The position numbers and the translations under genes are program-made. Shown here piece after piece: positions 54,053 through 64,000 of a DNA stretch of 64,000 nt. The notes beneath the pieces are model-generated. The model ran no database searches and was not told where the DNA came from. It saw nothing but the letters and a program-made list of their open reading frames with translations. Every line of letters begins with the position of its first letter. Positions within the stretch are counted from its first letter, which is position 1. Source of the DNA: Phoronis australis (Eukaryota > Phoronida > Phoronidae); assembly GCA_002633005.1 (NCBI GenBank), contig NMRA01000159.1, forward strand, positions 60,001-124,000, read 5' to 3'.

Positions 54053-57000
54053 GTTTGGAATTAGTGCTGTATACTTTTCTGCGTTTGATTGTTATTTTCT
54101 AGTTTGGCTCTGGTCGGAAATGGTTGCGGTCATTGTCTTTGAGATTCAAGCTTGTAGTACCTGCTGTTGTAGTGTTGTACTTGAGCTTTCCTCTCTGCAG
54201 TCTGCTATGGCTGTTAATGTTAGTGCTGATCCACCGATTCAGCCCCCCCCTGGCTCTGTACTCGGCTCTGTAGTGGTATGGCCATATTGGTACTTTGCCA
54301 ACCGATAGTTATTTATAGCAGCTGGTGACACTTGAAAATATTGTAGCCAGTGAAAAATTTAATTATAAGAGACAGTTGTATTTCTGTCGTGCCTCGTGGT
54401 GGAACAGGTTTGACCTATTACAGTGTTAGAGTAATTCCAGAGAGTACTCACATTACGACGTCCACACTGGACGGTGGTGAACTCCAACATAGAGACGCCA
54501 CAGCTGAAACGCCACAGCTGAGATTGACATCGACATTTACTACAAGGCAAAGAAATTGTAGTTTACAAGCAGCAGTGGCTGTGCCATTCAACAAATATAG
54601 TCCGGATATCTATCGTCGTCAGGCTCCAAAGGTCATCCGCCATCTTCTTTCGCATGCAGCGCAGCCACGCGGAACTTAGCGTTCCAATTTGGAGTGCTCG
54701 TCTGCACGTTAGGTACTAATCTCTCGGGAGAAACATGCATGGAAGAACTGAGACTAAAATCAATGCATTTACCGACTGTTTTTTGAGACCCCTTAAAAAC
54801 TTGTAGATTTTACTAATGCACTTTTTTGTTCATTTTCAGACGATATTTTCAAAATTAAATTTTCTTCAGACGGAACAAAAAACAACTTAGGGATTGTTTA
54901 TGCAATGTATGTATTTGTCCCAGGCACTAACCGACACCTGTTAGGCCAAAGGAAAAACGCAGCTGACAAATGGAACACACTGGGTGCTTAACAGTTTCGG
55001 CCCACGCCTTGGTCATCAAAATATTGTCCACTTGTTTTTTATTGCAAAGCAAAGTACTGAGCTCAGCATTCATGTTGAAAGTTTTGGTTAAAGCATTGTG
55101 AATTTATTTGAAGAAAATTAAAATACTTGAATTGATAGAGAATGGCCACCAACAAAGTAAAACATTGACTTTATTTCACTATATTGCATTGTTACATACA
55201 ACACAGCATGACATAATCAAAATAAAAGAAGAGATTGAGCAATAAAATGCAAATGCAACTTGGGTATTTATTTGTATTTATAATTGTAGAAGCCTGTTAA
55301 AGGTGAGAAAAATCAAACAATACGAGATTGGGTAATTAATTAGAACAATTGTATCGAGGTTCAATGATCAACTTGCGCAGACAAAGTCTCAAAGGGTTGC
55401 AGTTCTGTTTTGGCTGACAAGGTGTTAACAGAGATTGAAGGAAAACTGAAAAGAAGAAGAAAGACAGCAGAGATAAGTGGTGTTAAGAACAACAAGAGCA
55501 AAAAGTCAAATAAAGATGTCACAAACACAAAATAAGTAAGGTCTATTTGGAATATAACAATTGCGATTTATTTTCCAGAACTGAAATTCTAAATCAATTT
55601 TAATCGATTTAAAAATCGATATCATGCTAGTAAAACAGTTTGTGATTGAAGTAGAATTGCTGTAAACCACTTTCCACTATTTTCTTGGCCTTACTCTGTG
55701 TGGTTTTCTGTTCTTTTAAAAGGTGGCAGCATATGACGACCATAAAATGGCTGCCGAAAAGCAATGCACAGTTGAACAACAAGGCATAAGTAAAAGAAAA
55801 CGTTTGAATACTATATATTTGTGAGAGATAAATCAAATCCTATTTAGAGCATAACTTTGAAGTGGAATAATTGTGAGAACGACAACAACCCGGTTTTATG
55901 CTTAGGCAGACGACCATTGGGTTCCCGAGTATATAAACTGATCCTTCATGCATATCGGGTCTTGACTTTTAGATCTTGCCAGAGTAATGCCCTATCTCAT
56001 TCCACACGACTCGATATCTGACACTATTTGTGAGTTCATCACCTGAATTGGTGCCAAAGTTGAGAACCATTAATGTTGACTTAAAACGTGTTATACATTT
56101 TGACATGAATTAATGTTCACTCCTGTATCTGTCCTTAATCGAGGTCTAGCCCTTGTCGGCAGTCCCTGATCTCTAAACAAGACGTTCGTTGAATACCATT
56201 CAGTTGCTCAGTAGATTGAACTGGTGCTCAGCAACATGAATCAGCAAGAGAGACTATTTCTCTGTTTGACAGATTGGTTGAACCCTGGTCAAGAGATAGG
56301 AACATTTTCATTGCTCGAATTGAATCTATACGGAATCTGTCCTTATAAGCACCCTCTGTGAATTTGCCCTGTTCATTGGAAAATGTGGAAAACTTCAAAT
56401 GATGGATAGCAGTAAGTGTCAATTGAAATATATAGTTCGGGTGTGTAACAGTTTCTCTGCTTTCCTTTCAGGCTATAAGAGCTGCCCAAAAGCAGGGTCT
56501 GTCTATTGAAACCAACAAAAAATGTGAGTATCTGGGAAGTAGATGTTTCCATAATAACTACGTGTAGATGAGTCGCATTTACCCCGCATGTAGAAGCAGC
56601 GTGGCAATAGACCCTTTTGGTAATCCCTGAAGTTGAAAGTGAGGCAATCACGGAATAATACCTGTTATTTATTACGTAAAACGGGTACGTATACGATGCC
56701 GTGAAATGTTCATTTCAAAAAAACCTGGCGCATAATGCAACTCGCTTGTATTCCTGCATGTACTTTGCTCAGTCATATAAACATGGGCATGTGATCGTGA
56801 ATGTTACGTTGTTCACTTCATAATCTAAAAAACAAATGTTTTGTCTGTAAAACCAAATTCTTTGTTTTTAATGTCAGTACATTGCAATTTCATTTTATCC
56901 ATTATTTCCGTGGAGATTTTTGTCAAGCAATATTTTGTTAACTTTGGCAGCGTCTGTAATTGTCGTCTTGCATGAATGACAGACAACAGTAGAAAAAAAA

Positions 57001-59489
57001 GACTGGCCTTATAAAAAAGACTGGCCTTATATTCGAAGAAACTTTGTGTCCTTTTTATCTCATAACACATGCCCATGGTCTTAATGTTTCTTATCAGCCC
57101 AGGAATTATATTTGAAATGGCACCATGGAAAGTCGAGTGACTTTGTTGCTTTCAGACTCAGCTGGTCAAAACAAACAACACTCGGCTCACAAAGACACGG
57201 CGATCCTGGATCGAGAGACGGAGGAGCTTCGTCATGAGCACGTGGACCGCAGTGTGGCTCAGATTATACAACAGGCCAGACAGAAGGTCAATATGACTCA
57301 AAAGGATTTGAGCACGGTGAGTGAAACTCAGAACTGATTATTGACCTTTGAGAGATCAAAGTTTTTATTATGGCTCGAAAGTAAACGGCCATGAGACTTA
57401 GTTTGAATTGAACTTTGTGGGATCAAGATCTTTTATCATTGCTCAGAAGTTCTTTCCTATTTGAGTTTAACTCAGAGCGGAGTGAGTTTTGTGATATCGT
57501 GGCTTATTGCCATTGCTCAGAAGTAACTGAGCAGTGGGATTGTAAGTTGGAACGTGAGTTTTGTAACTTCATGCCATTGGTTTCTTAAAAGAATGAAAAC
57601 AGACCCACCCTCATATTTGATGTTTGAACTCATGAGGTTCTCTTCAAGGGCATTTCTGTAGGTTTTTCAAACTAGAAAACATTAATAAGTCTAGTGTACA
57701 CACGCAAACATTAATAAGTCTAGTGTACGCACCACTTGTTTGCCACATCATGTTACCTAATGAATATAAGTCTGAAAAGATTTCAGCCCCAACCAGGGCA
57801 ATGTGAATTAGGCTATAAACGTGTCTTCCATCACATAAATAATTTCTGTTTTAGGGTACTTTCATAGGAGATTGTTTTTGTTAGTAAAAGTAGACCGAGG
57901 TGGTTTTAAGGCTTCCCACTGCTAGAGGCCAGGCTCTACAGTTTGGCTTGTCACAGCATGCCATTTTTGTGCAAGGCATGGTCTTAAGGATTAACAAGCT
58001 GCCTTTTTTTTGCAGACCTAGAAGTCCATTCACATCTTACTAAGGAACAATTTTATATAACAGTAGTTAGTGGCATGATCAGAAATTCACTTCAAGGACG
58101 GAACGCTTTAACCATTTTTCTTGGAGCCAGCTGATTATAATTTTGTTTACGAAATGAATAGAAAAATCCCGGCCATTTTATGTTCTATTCCTAAGCACCG
58201 TCTTTTTACAAAAATCTGACATCTAACTTCCTCTCGTTTCAGAAAATAAACGAGAAACCTCAAGTGATAATGGAGTACGAGGCCGGACGTGCAATACCCA
58301 ACCAGCAGGTGTTGGGCAAGCTGGAGCGTGCCCTAGGTAAGATGGCCCTGGCAACAGGAACACCGTCAGGAATGTGGAGGCCTTGTGATGGAACTGTCTA
58401 CATCTAGCTACATTTTGAGAACCAGTTTGATGCCTGTTATTCAGTGAAGAATACTGGTTCTCAAAATGTGGGCACATTATATCCGACTATTGCTTGGAAA
58501 CTGTAAAGCTAACATGAACGTAAACTTAAAAACATCTGGCACACGTTGTCGTAAATGAATTTTCCAGTTGTTTGCTTTATTTGCCTGGAAGGTCTCGTTT
58601 ACGTGGTTACACGGGTATATTTTCCAACTCGAGAAGTCTCGTTGATGAAACGTTAGGCTCAACACGGAGATTGTATGGAGTCTGTTACAAGTGTTGTGGA
58701 AAATTTCCTCCCGGGGACTATTTTTATTGCTATTTGAAAACTGGGTTGTTCTGTTGCTATGGCTTAAATAACCGACAATGATGGACACGTTGTGCTTGTT
58801 TTTACATAGCTTGACCGATACAGTAAAGTGTCCACACGCTTTGATGGAATGCCTCCGTTTCCACGTGTTGCAAATTGTAGGAATCCTACGTTATTGTTAA
58901 GACTGGTCATGGAGATGTTCTATCAACGTGCCATTAACTGCAGTTGGTCACAGGGGGTCATGTTCAGTTACAGAAATGGATTAATCTTGGGACATTAAGT
59001 GTTTGTAATTCAGAATTTATGTGTTTGTTTAGTGACTCGGTATAACAACATTAGGGGAAGGTTTTATGTGGCGCACTGTATCTTTAAAGAGTTGTCTGCA
59101 TATACATTAAAATGCATAAAATTTTTCGTTTTGGGACAGTCGAAAGTAATTGCTAAAATTTCCCATTTTTCAAGTGCTGTAAAACCTCAAATTCATCCTT
59201 TTTGATGTTGAATGATTGGTGTGCCATATAAACCATGATAGCAAAGTCAAATTTCCTTAGAAATTATTTTTGTAGAGAAATTTGACAATAAAACTTTACT
59301 GGTCCCAAACTGAAGAATTTTGCCTGTAGATCTAATTTTCACGATTTAATTTGGCAGCCCACTTTTACACCCTTTACAGGTGGCTGATGTTATTGCGTCT
59401 ACTGATCACCACATCTCTTGGTATCTCTTGTAGGGGTGAAGCTTCGTGGCAAAGACAAAGGTCAACCACTGACCTTTAAAAAGAAGTGA
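53975..59489 (+). CDS. EDF1: EDF1/MBF1 multiprotein-bridging factor, complete, 5 exons
   Basis: Endothelial differentiation-related factor 1, the animal MBF1. The family bridges TBP and sequence-specific activators and is also recruited to collided ribosomes, where it represses initiation on problem messages. Five exons give 146 residues (human 148). The N-terminal MBF1 domain (about 1-70) contains [12 protein letters not shown] and [20 protein letters not shown]; the Cro/C1-type helix-turn-helix domain (about 80-134) contains [20 protein letters not shown] and then [20 protein letters not shown]. The lysine-rich tail ends TFKKK. Frame and phases agree at each junction. The gene is divergent from BAG6. 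Recognised from family memory, with very strong similarity. Confidence 0.97.
54053..56471 (+). other. EDF1 intron 1
   Basis: About 2.4 kb. An open frame at 54350-54679 has no similarity that I recognise and unremarkable composition; I do not call it. The rest is AT-rich DNA with no repeat that I could define. Confidence 0.5.
56472..56523 (+). CDS. EDF1: EDF1 exon 2
   Basis: Residues 27-43, [17 protein letters not shown], matching AILAAQRRGEDVETSKK in human. Acceptor cctttcag, donor gtgagt, phase 1. Confidence 0.95.
57156..57316 (+). CDS. EDF1: EDF1 exon 3
   Basis: Residues 44-97, [20 protein letters not shown] to MTQKDLST. Acceptor tgctttcag, chosen over a closer cag because it keeps frame. 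Donor gtgagt, phase 0. Confidence 0.95.
58243..58336 (+). CDS. EDF1: EDF1 exon 4
   Basis: Residues 98-128, [20 protein letters not shown] and then [11 protein letters not shown], the recognition half of the helix-turn-helix domain and the most conserved part of MBF1. Acceptor cgtttcag, donor gtaaga. Confidence 0.97.
58410..58492. mobile_element. foldback MITE-like element, family A, truncated
   Basis: The left arm carries TTTTGAGAACCAGTTTGATG, the loop TTATTCAGTG, and the right arm ACTGGTTCTCAAAATGTGGG running to a CCGACTATTG end. It matches the element at 999-1109 but has lost the outer left arm. It lies in EDF1 intron 4, starting 74 bp after the exon 4 donor. Confidence 0.7.
59115..59328. 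mobile_element. foldback element, family B, decayed
   Basis: The left arm is AAAATTTTTCGTTTTGGGAC and the right arm GGTCCCAAACTGAAGAATTT. About 210 bp, in EDF1 intron 4, and more diverged than the copies at 23432 and 39030. Confidence 0.55.
59434..59489 (+). CDS. EDF1: EDF1 exon 5 (terminal)
   Basis: Residues 129-146, [18 protein letters not shown], and TGA. KLRGK is the near-invariant end of the MBF1 helix-turn-helix domain. Acceptor cttgtag. Confidence 0.96.
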
Positions 59490-61760
59490 GAAAGGGGCTG
59501 TGAAGAACTCCCGCTGTGTCGTACTGTAAAGAGAATCTCACCACGTCATTCAATGCCTATTTGTCGCCATGTGGGTAACTTTTAGTTGGAGGATAAAACT
59601 GTGAGGCTTCTGCTTTGTGACAACAGGACAGTAAAATCTCACCAATTTTGGGCAGAAGACGGAGGACTTCTGATGACGTTTTTGTTTCAGATCCTCAATT
59701 TTTCTTAAAAGATAGCACCATGCTGATGCTTTATCGTTTTCATTTCAGGTATTTCATCTATAACGCTGCTGTCATTTTTCAAATGCATTGCAGGATGATG
59801 GTCGGTTTTTGAATATCCGGTCACATTTCAACTTCCTGATTTTTAATTTGCAATTTTGGTGATGATATTAAACTTCAGTGTGATCAGATGGCGTGCGCCA
59901 CAAGAATCTTTCGCATAAAGCATTCGCTTTGTGTGTATTAATTGGATGCATTGTGGGTCTCATTTGTTTTTGTACGATGGTTGCTCAGTGGGACTCGTAT
60001 CAAAATATATTTCACTGGACCCATGCTTTCCATTGTGTGTGTGACAAATGGTGTTTTGCAACATATTTTTTACGCATCAGGTGTTTATGATGTGGCAACC
60101 GTCCCACAATGCATTTGAAGAATGACGGCAGCGCTGCAGATGAAACCCCTCGAATTGTTGTACTAAAGACTCTGCCTTACAATTTTTTCGACTTGTCGTT
60201 AGTGTTAAAAACTGTTGAAATGTGATAAATAGGCAGCAACCATTGTTTTGCGGGCAATTGGTGAGATTTTACCTCTGAGATTTTACGGTGATGAACATAC
60301 AGTGAACACACAGTGAACTTATAGTGAACATACAGTGAACATACAATGAACATACGGTGAACATACCGTGAATAAGACGTTCCCCTAACTGCCAACCTCC
60401 TTGGGATCATTGAGGATGTGTGTGTAAGTCTTGCTACACTGTTAAAGTTGTTACGCGTACGTATATTTAGACGGGTTGTGAAGTCAACACGGCTGCTTAA
60501 TTACCCATGTGACATTCTTTGCTAAATTTCACCAAACCAGTTCATATTTTTTCCCAAGCTTGAATTCCCTTGCTCCCTTACTGTAGCTGAGTGTGCTTGA
60601 TAGACTGCCTATGAGTAAGTTTTATCAGGCTTGTCTATGAGTCACTAATAAGCTTATTTGTTCAGCCATGTTTTCTACACCGAGTTCTAAGCTTGAAAAA
60701 ATTGTTAACATGATAGTACAATCTTGATTAAGGTTGCTGGTCAGTAACGTAATTCAAGCTGACTCTCCTAAGTGTCGTAATCCAAGCCATCTGTGTTTTG
60801 CAAAATCACTCAACAGGCGAGGCTTGATTCCTTGCGGACTGGAGATCAATATAAGCGTAGACTTCACGCATGACAATGTAGCTCGCGTGGCACATAAAGT
60901 GTGCTTTCAAGGTTGTTTGAGCTTAGTGTGGAAACTTGAATATGGTTTGATTTAAAACTTAAATATCGACCGTGCTTGAATAACCTTGCGTATCTTCAAG
61001 CTCCAATAATATTGCACAGTGAGCACTATTTAAGCTTTTTTGCTGTACTCTGTGTATAACGAAACTTTTTCATCGATGTTTTGTTCTTGTGTTCTATCCC
61101 CGAAGGGATTTGAAATCTAGTTTATGGAATGCTTTGTGTGGAAAGATATTCACATCGAGGCTATCTAGTAGTTTTGGTGTTATTGCCGTACAGTGCATAG
61201 TTTGTAATGTATGTTGATGAGATTTAGACACAGGCAATTTGTAGGGAAAAAAGGACATATTTATCAGTTGCCTGTGATTGTGAGAGCTTGTCACTGACGT
61301 TTTTTGTGCATTGAACTGTTAGTGAGTTTTTTGTTTGTCAAATTTTCATTGACTCTGAGCAGCAGTAGAAACAGCTTAGATGAGGAAATATGAACTTTGA
61401 CTGTGAACAAAATTGTATTTAAGTATGAACGGTTTGTCTTCCAGTTACGTTGCTAAGAATGATTCTGAACCTCAGTCCCTATTAAAACCATCCCTCTCGT
61501 TTTATCTTGGAATGTTGTATCTAAGTTGATGGGATTCTTCAGTATGGCATAGGGGTAGTTTGTTTATGGCATTCACTTCAAAGTCATGAATTGAATGCAT
61601 ACTGCGCTGGATTAGTTGCAATTTATCACTTATTAAAATTCTATGCATGGAAGAGCTCGTGTTTACCGGGAGTGTACAGAGCGGCTCCTCGTGTTTAGGG
61701 ATTTATTCTTGTGTTAGGAGTGCACTCGTCTTGCTTATGAATAAACCTGTTTTAATGATT
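59490..61760 (+). other. EDF1: probable EDF1 3' UTR
   Basis: No other gene is seen after the EDF1 stop. A canonical AATAAA on this strand at 61740-61745 could end a 2.25-kb 3' UTR; shorter ends are possible. Open frames at 59893-60090 and 60734-60955 are short and unsupported. Confidence 0.35.
60292..60372. repeat. 12-bp tandem repeat, about seven copies
   Basis: Unit CAGTGAACATAC with single-base variants, downstream of the EDF1 stop and possibly inside its 3' UTR. Confidence 0.85.
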
Positions 61761-64000
61761 CACTGTGACTTGTGATTTCCAGTTATGCCCTTGGTTCATA
61801 GAGGAGTTTTGTGACACATATGATTAGATATATGGCAGTGAGAAGGTGCAATTGTGTCACCTAGTAGCGTGCAGAGCTTTGGTGATGGCTGGGGCGATTT
61901 TTATTGGATGCCCCACGCTCTACTCATATGCATGGACCCTAGTTATAAGGACGGTAAAATATGAACAATTTTAAAAAGTTCATTCATACTGACTGCATGA
62001 ATGCCCCGGATGTAGATGCCCTGGTCGTCGCCCCCTCTCCCCTTCTGCTGGCTACTGGTGTCGCCAGTATTGACTAACAAAAGGGCGTGGCAATAGCCAA
62101 TAGGAGTTGGAGGTAGAGACTGGAACTGTCCAAATTTTCACTCAAAGAATCTTATACCGTCGTACTTCAGGCGCATACACTTATTTATTTATTTATTTAT
62201 TTATTTATTATTGTGATATTTAAAATGAGGTTGGCCTCTTCAGTGATAGCACTGCTTTCCAAGATAGTGGTGTACAGAATAATTGCCTGGTGACCGTTTT
62301 TCTCGGCAAAAGTCTGCGAAATTTTATAGCTTAAATATCTTAATAATTTTTTAGTTATTTAGTGCTAATTTTAGGTAGTTTTACCTCTGCGTTGTCGACA
62401 TAGCCAGACTGGATTTGTTGGAATTTTTTAAACTTCGTATTTTGAATGTTTATTTCTCAGGAACTAATATTGGTCACGAGAAAGTTTCGTAATTAGTATT
62501 AGCACATGGGAAAAATGTGTTCATCAGAAAAATATTGTAGTACGCGGGATAAAAAGGCACACGTTATCAGAAATGAATTGGGGTTGTGTAAATGTCCTGT
62601 GGGTCGTGAGTAAAGGGAATTCCTATTAAAAATCGTCTTGTTTGGAGTCTGTGTTTCAAAATCTCAATAGATGTCGTATCGTGCTGTGCGTGATTACCGT
62701 GCTCAGTTCAAATCTTCTCGAGAAAAAGAGTGCGTCGTATAGGCCCCCACAAAACTGAGCGACATGCAAGAAAAATTTGAAAATTGATGTCACTAAATGG
62801 ACGTGTTTGTTACATTTAAAGTAAACATTTTGCTGCAGTTTAGTGGTGAAGGTTGATTTCTTAACCAAAACCCTTTGGGGTTCGATCTTGAGTGATTCAT
62901 TGCCGAGCCGACCAAAGGTACATCCTCCGTGAGAGCAAAAAATGGTTGAGCGTGAACGAACGCCTTGGGTGTTTTTGGTAAAGATTGTTACCCGCAAATT
63001 GACCAAGATGAATGTTGGAAAAGAAATTTATATTTCAATACAGAAGAATTCAGAATAACATGAACTGATAAACTTGCATTTTACCGCTGCTCATCTGTCA
63101 ATGTTGAATGGTATCCTCTGACACAGCGCCACCTATACCTTTCGTAGCACTGTGAAAGAGTGTATGTTGAATGGTTGACCTTTGAGGTTTAAAACCACTA
63201 CCTCGCTCATCCATTCATGGAGACTAACTGAGCTAAGACAAATCTTAAATTCAGTCAACTTTAAGATAAAACTTAAAGTTTTCTCGTGTCCGTTTCAAGA
63301 AAGATCTCTTTCTTAAAAGTTTTGTTTTAATTTTTACTAACTTACCGGATGTGGAGGTTTCAAAGTTTGGAAGTTGAGACAATTAAATCAGCTTCTTGGA
63401 ACAGGTCACAGGCGCGTGCACGTGCTATTTCCCAATTCGTAATTTTAGACATGGGCGGCGCAGCACTGAAAAAAGTGGGGGACTATAGCCCCCAGGTCCC
63501 TTGTGGTGCACCACCCATTAGACCATGGGCGGCGCGGCAGCACTGCAGGGGGGGACTACAGCCCCCAGCCCCCTATGGTGCACCGCCCATGTAATAACCT
63601 GAAGCTCTTCCAAGAATCGTGGGTGGTTTCGGTGTTCTGAACGGAAGCAGAATCCTATCATGGTTATGAATATTATGAGACCGATTATATGAGAGCAAAA
63701 GACCTTGTTCGATTTCGTTTTCAATCCGCTAACTGTGACACAATGGAGATTTAATTGTAGTATAATAGTATAATAGTATAATAGTATATTATTCATAAGC
63801 GACAAACATTTATCTACGTAACAGTCGTCAAAAAATTATAGGACATCGGTAAACCCTTCAACCATTTTTGTGCGTCCGAAGGGCCGCACGTAAATATATG
63901 CAGTGAATGAGCAACGCCCGTCACCTTAGTTGTAGCAAATACGCGCTCAGATTTGGACTCTGAATATTATCATTTATTAGTTGAACTACGGTCTATTGTT
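61761..64000. other. downstream DNA without a recognised gene
   Basis: Contains a (TTTA)n microsatellite at about 62180-62210, the GC-rich inverted repeats at 63451-63590 and a short (ATAGTATAAT)n tract at about 63756-63786. No exon or RNA gene is supported. Confidence 0.5.
63451..63590. mobile_element. two tandem GC-rich short inverted-repeat units
   Basis: Units at 63451-63518 and 63525-63590. Each begins ATGGGCGGCGC, contains a GGGGGACTA-AGCCCCC hairpin and ends GTGCACCGCCCAT (first copy GTGCACCACCCAT), so each unit is bounded by inverted repeats. They stand out from AT-rich surroundings. A MITE or other small foldback insertion is likely. Confidence 0.65.

Larger units (their letters stand above)
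53296..54250 (+). repeat. EDF1 promoter/exon 1 block, copy B
   Basis: Second copy of the block at 51796-52738. Upstream parts differ from copy A at scattered sites while the coding exon is identical. It continues without a break into the EDF1 first intron, so this is the copy physically linked to the rest of the gene. Confidence 0.93.

Noticed and set aside
54350-54679. 109-codon frame in EDF1 intron 1
   Set aside because: No similarity, no splice sites tying it to EDF1, and a length possible by chance.
1-64000. tRNA or rRNA genes
   Set aside because: I looked for tRNA box-like GGTTC...-type segments in plausible cloverleaf context and found none convincing; a covariance-model scan would be decisive.

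Overview
This is a window of animal nuclear DNA: AT-rich, intron-rich, with GT-AG introns and many short inverted-repeat and tandem-repeat elements. I recognise three conserved single-copy eukaryotic genes and joined their exons by hand from splice sites, reading phase and protein similarity. The large introns, dense foldback elements and duplicated blocks that differ by a few percent suggest a highly polymorphic invertebrate, probably marine. I cannot place it in a phylum from sequence alone.

Layout. (1) 1-25569, plus strand: SCAI, the nuclear transcription cofactor and DNA-repair factor, as 14 exons. The first exon or exons, coding for roughly 70-80 N-terminal residues, lie left of the window. 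(2) 25570-28737: the region between two convergent 3' ends, with a probable inverted-repeat transposon relic. (3) 28738-49172, minus strand: complete BAG6 (Scythe/BAT3), 24 coding exons and a conceptual protein of 1123 residues. It runs from an N-terminal ubiquitin-like domain to a C-terminal BAG-like domain. (4) 49173-52470: the head-to-head region between BAG6 and EDF1, with a 101-bp tandem array. (5) 51796-54250: a block of about 0.95 kb holding the EDF1 promoter and first coding exon, present twice at 1504-bp spacing. (6) 52471/53975-59489, plus strand: EDF1 (MBF1), 5 coding exons, 146 residues. (7) 59490-64000: EDF1 3' UTR and downstream DNA with no recognisable gene.

How the genes relate. 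BAG6 handles exposed hydrophobic segments of newly made proteins (tail-anchored protein targeting, degradation of mislocalised proteins). EDF1 is known as a transcription coactivator and as a factor recruited to collided ribosomes. Their divergent arrangement may only reflect housekeeping neighbours. SCAI acts in the nucleus and has no obvious pathway link to the other two.

Most notable observations. The splice donor of BAG6 exon 6 lies inside the last unit of a perfect array of 23 units of 33 bp, so the donor sequence is repeated 23 times. Four other tandem arrays also sit close to splice sites. EDF1 exon 1 and its promoter are duplicated, either truly or as an assembly artefact marked by a single N. 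A 1.3-kb terminal-inverted-repeat element is nested inside a smaller foldback element in SCAI. I saw no prokaryotic system, CRISPR array, rRNA or tRNA gene.
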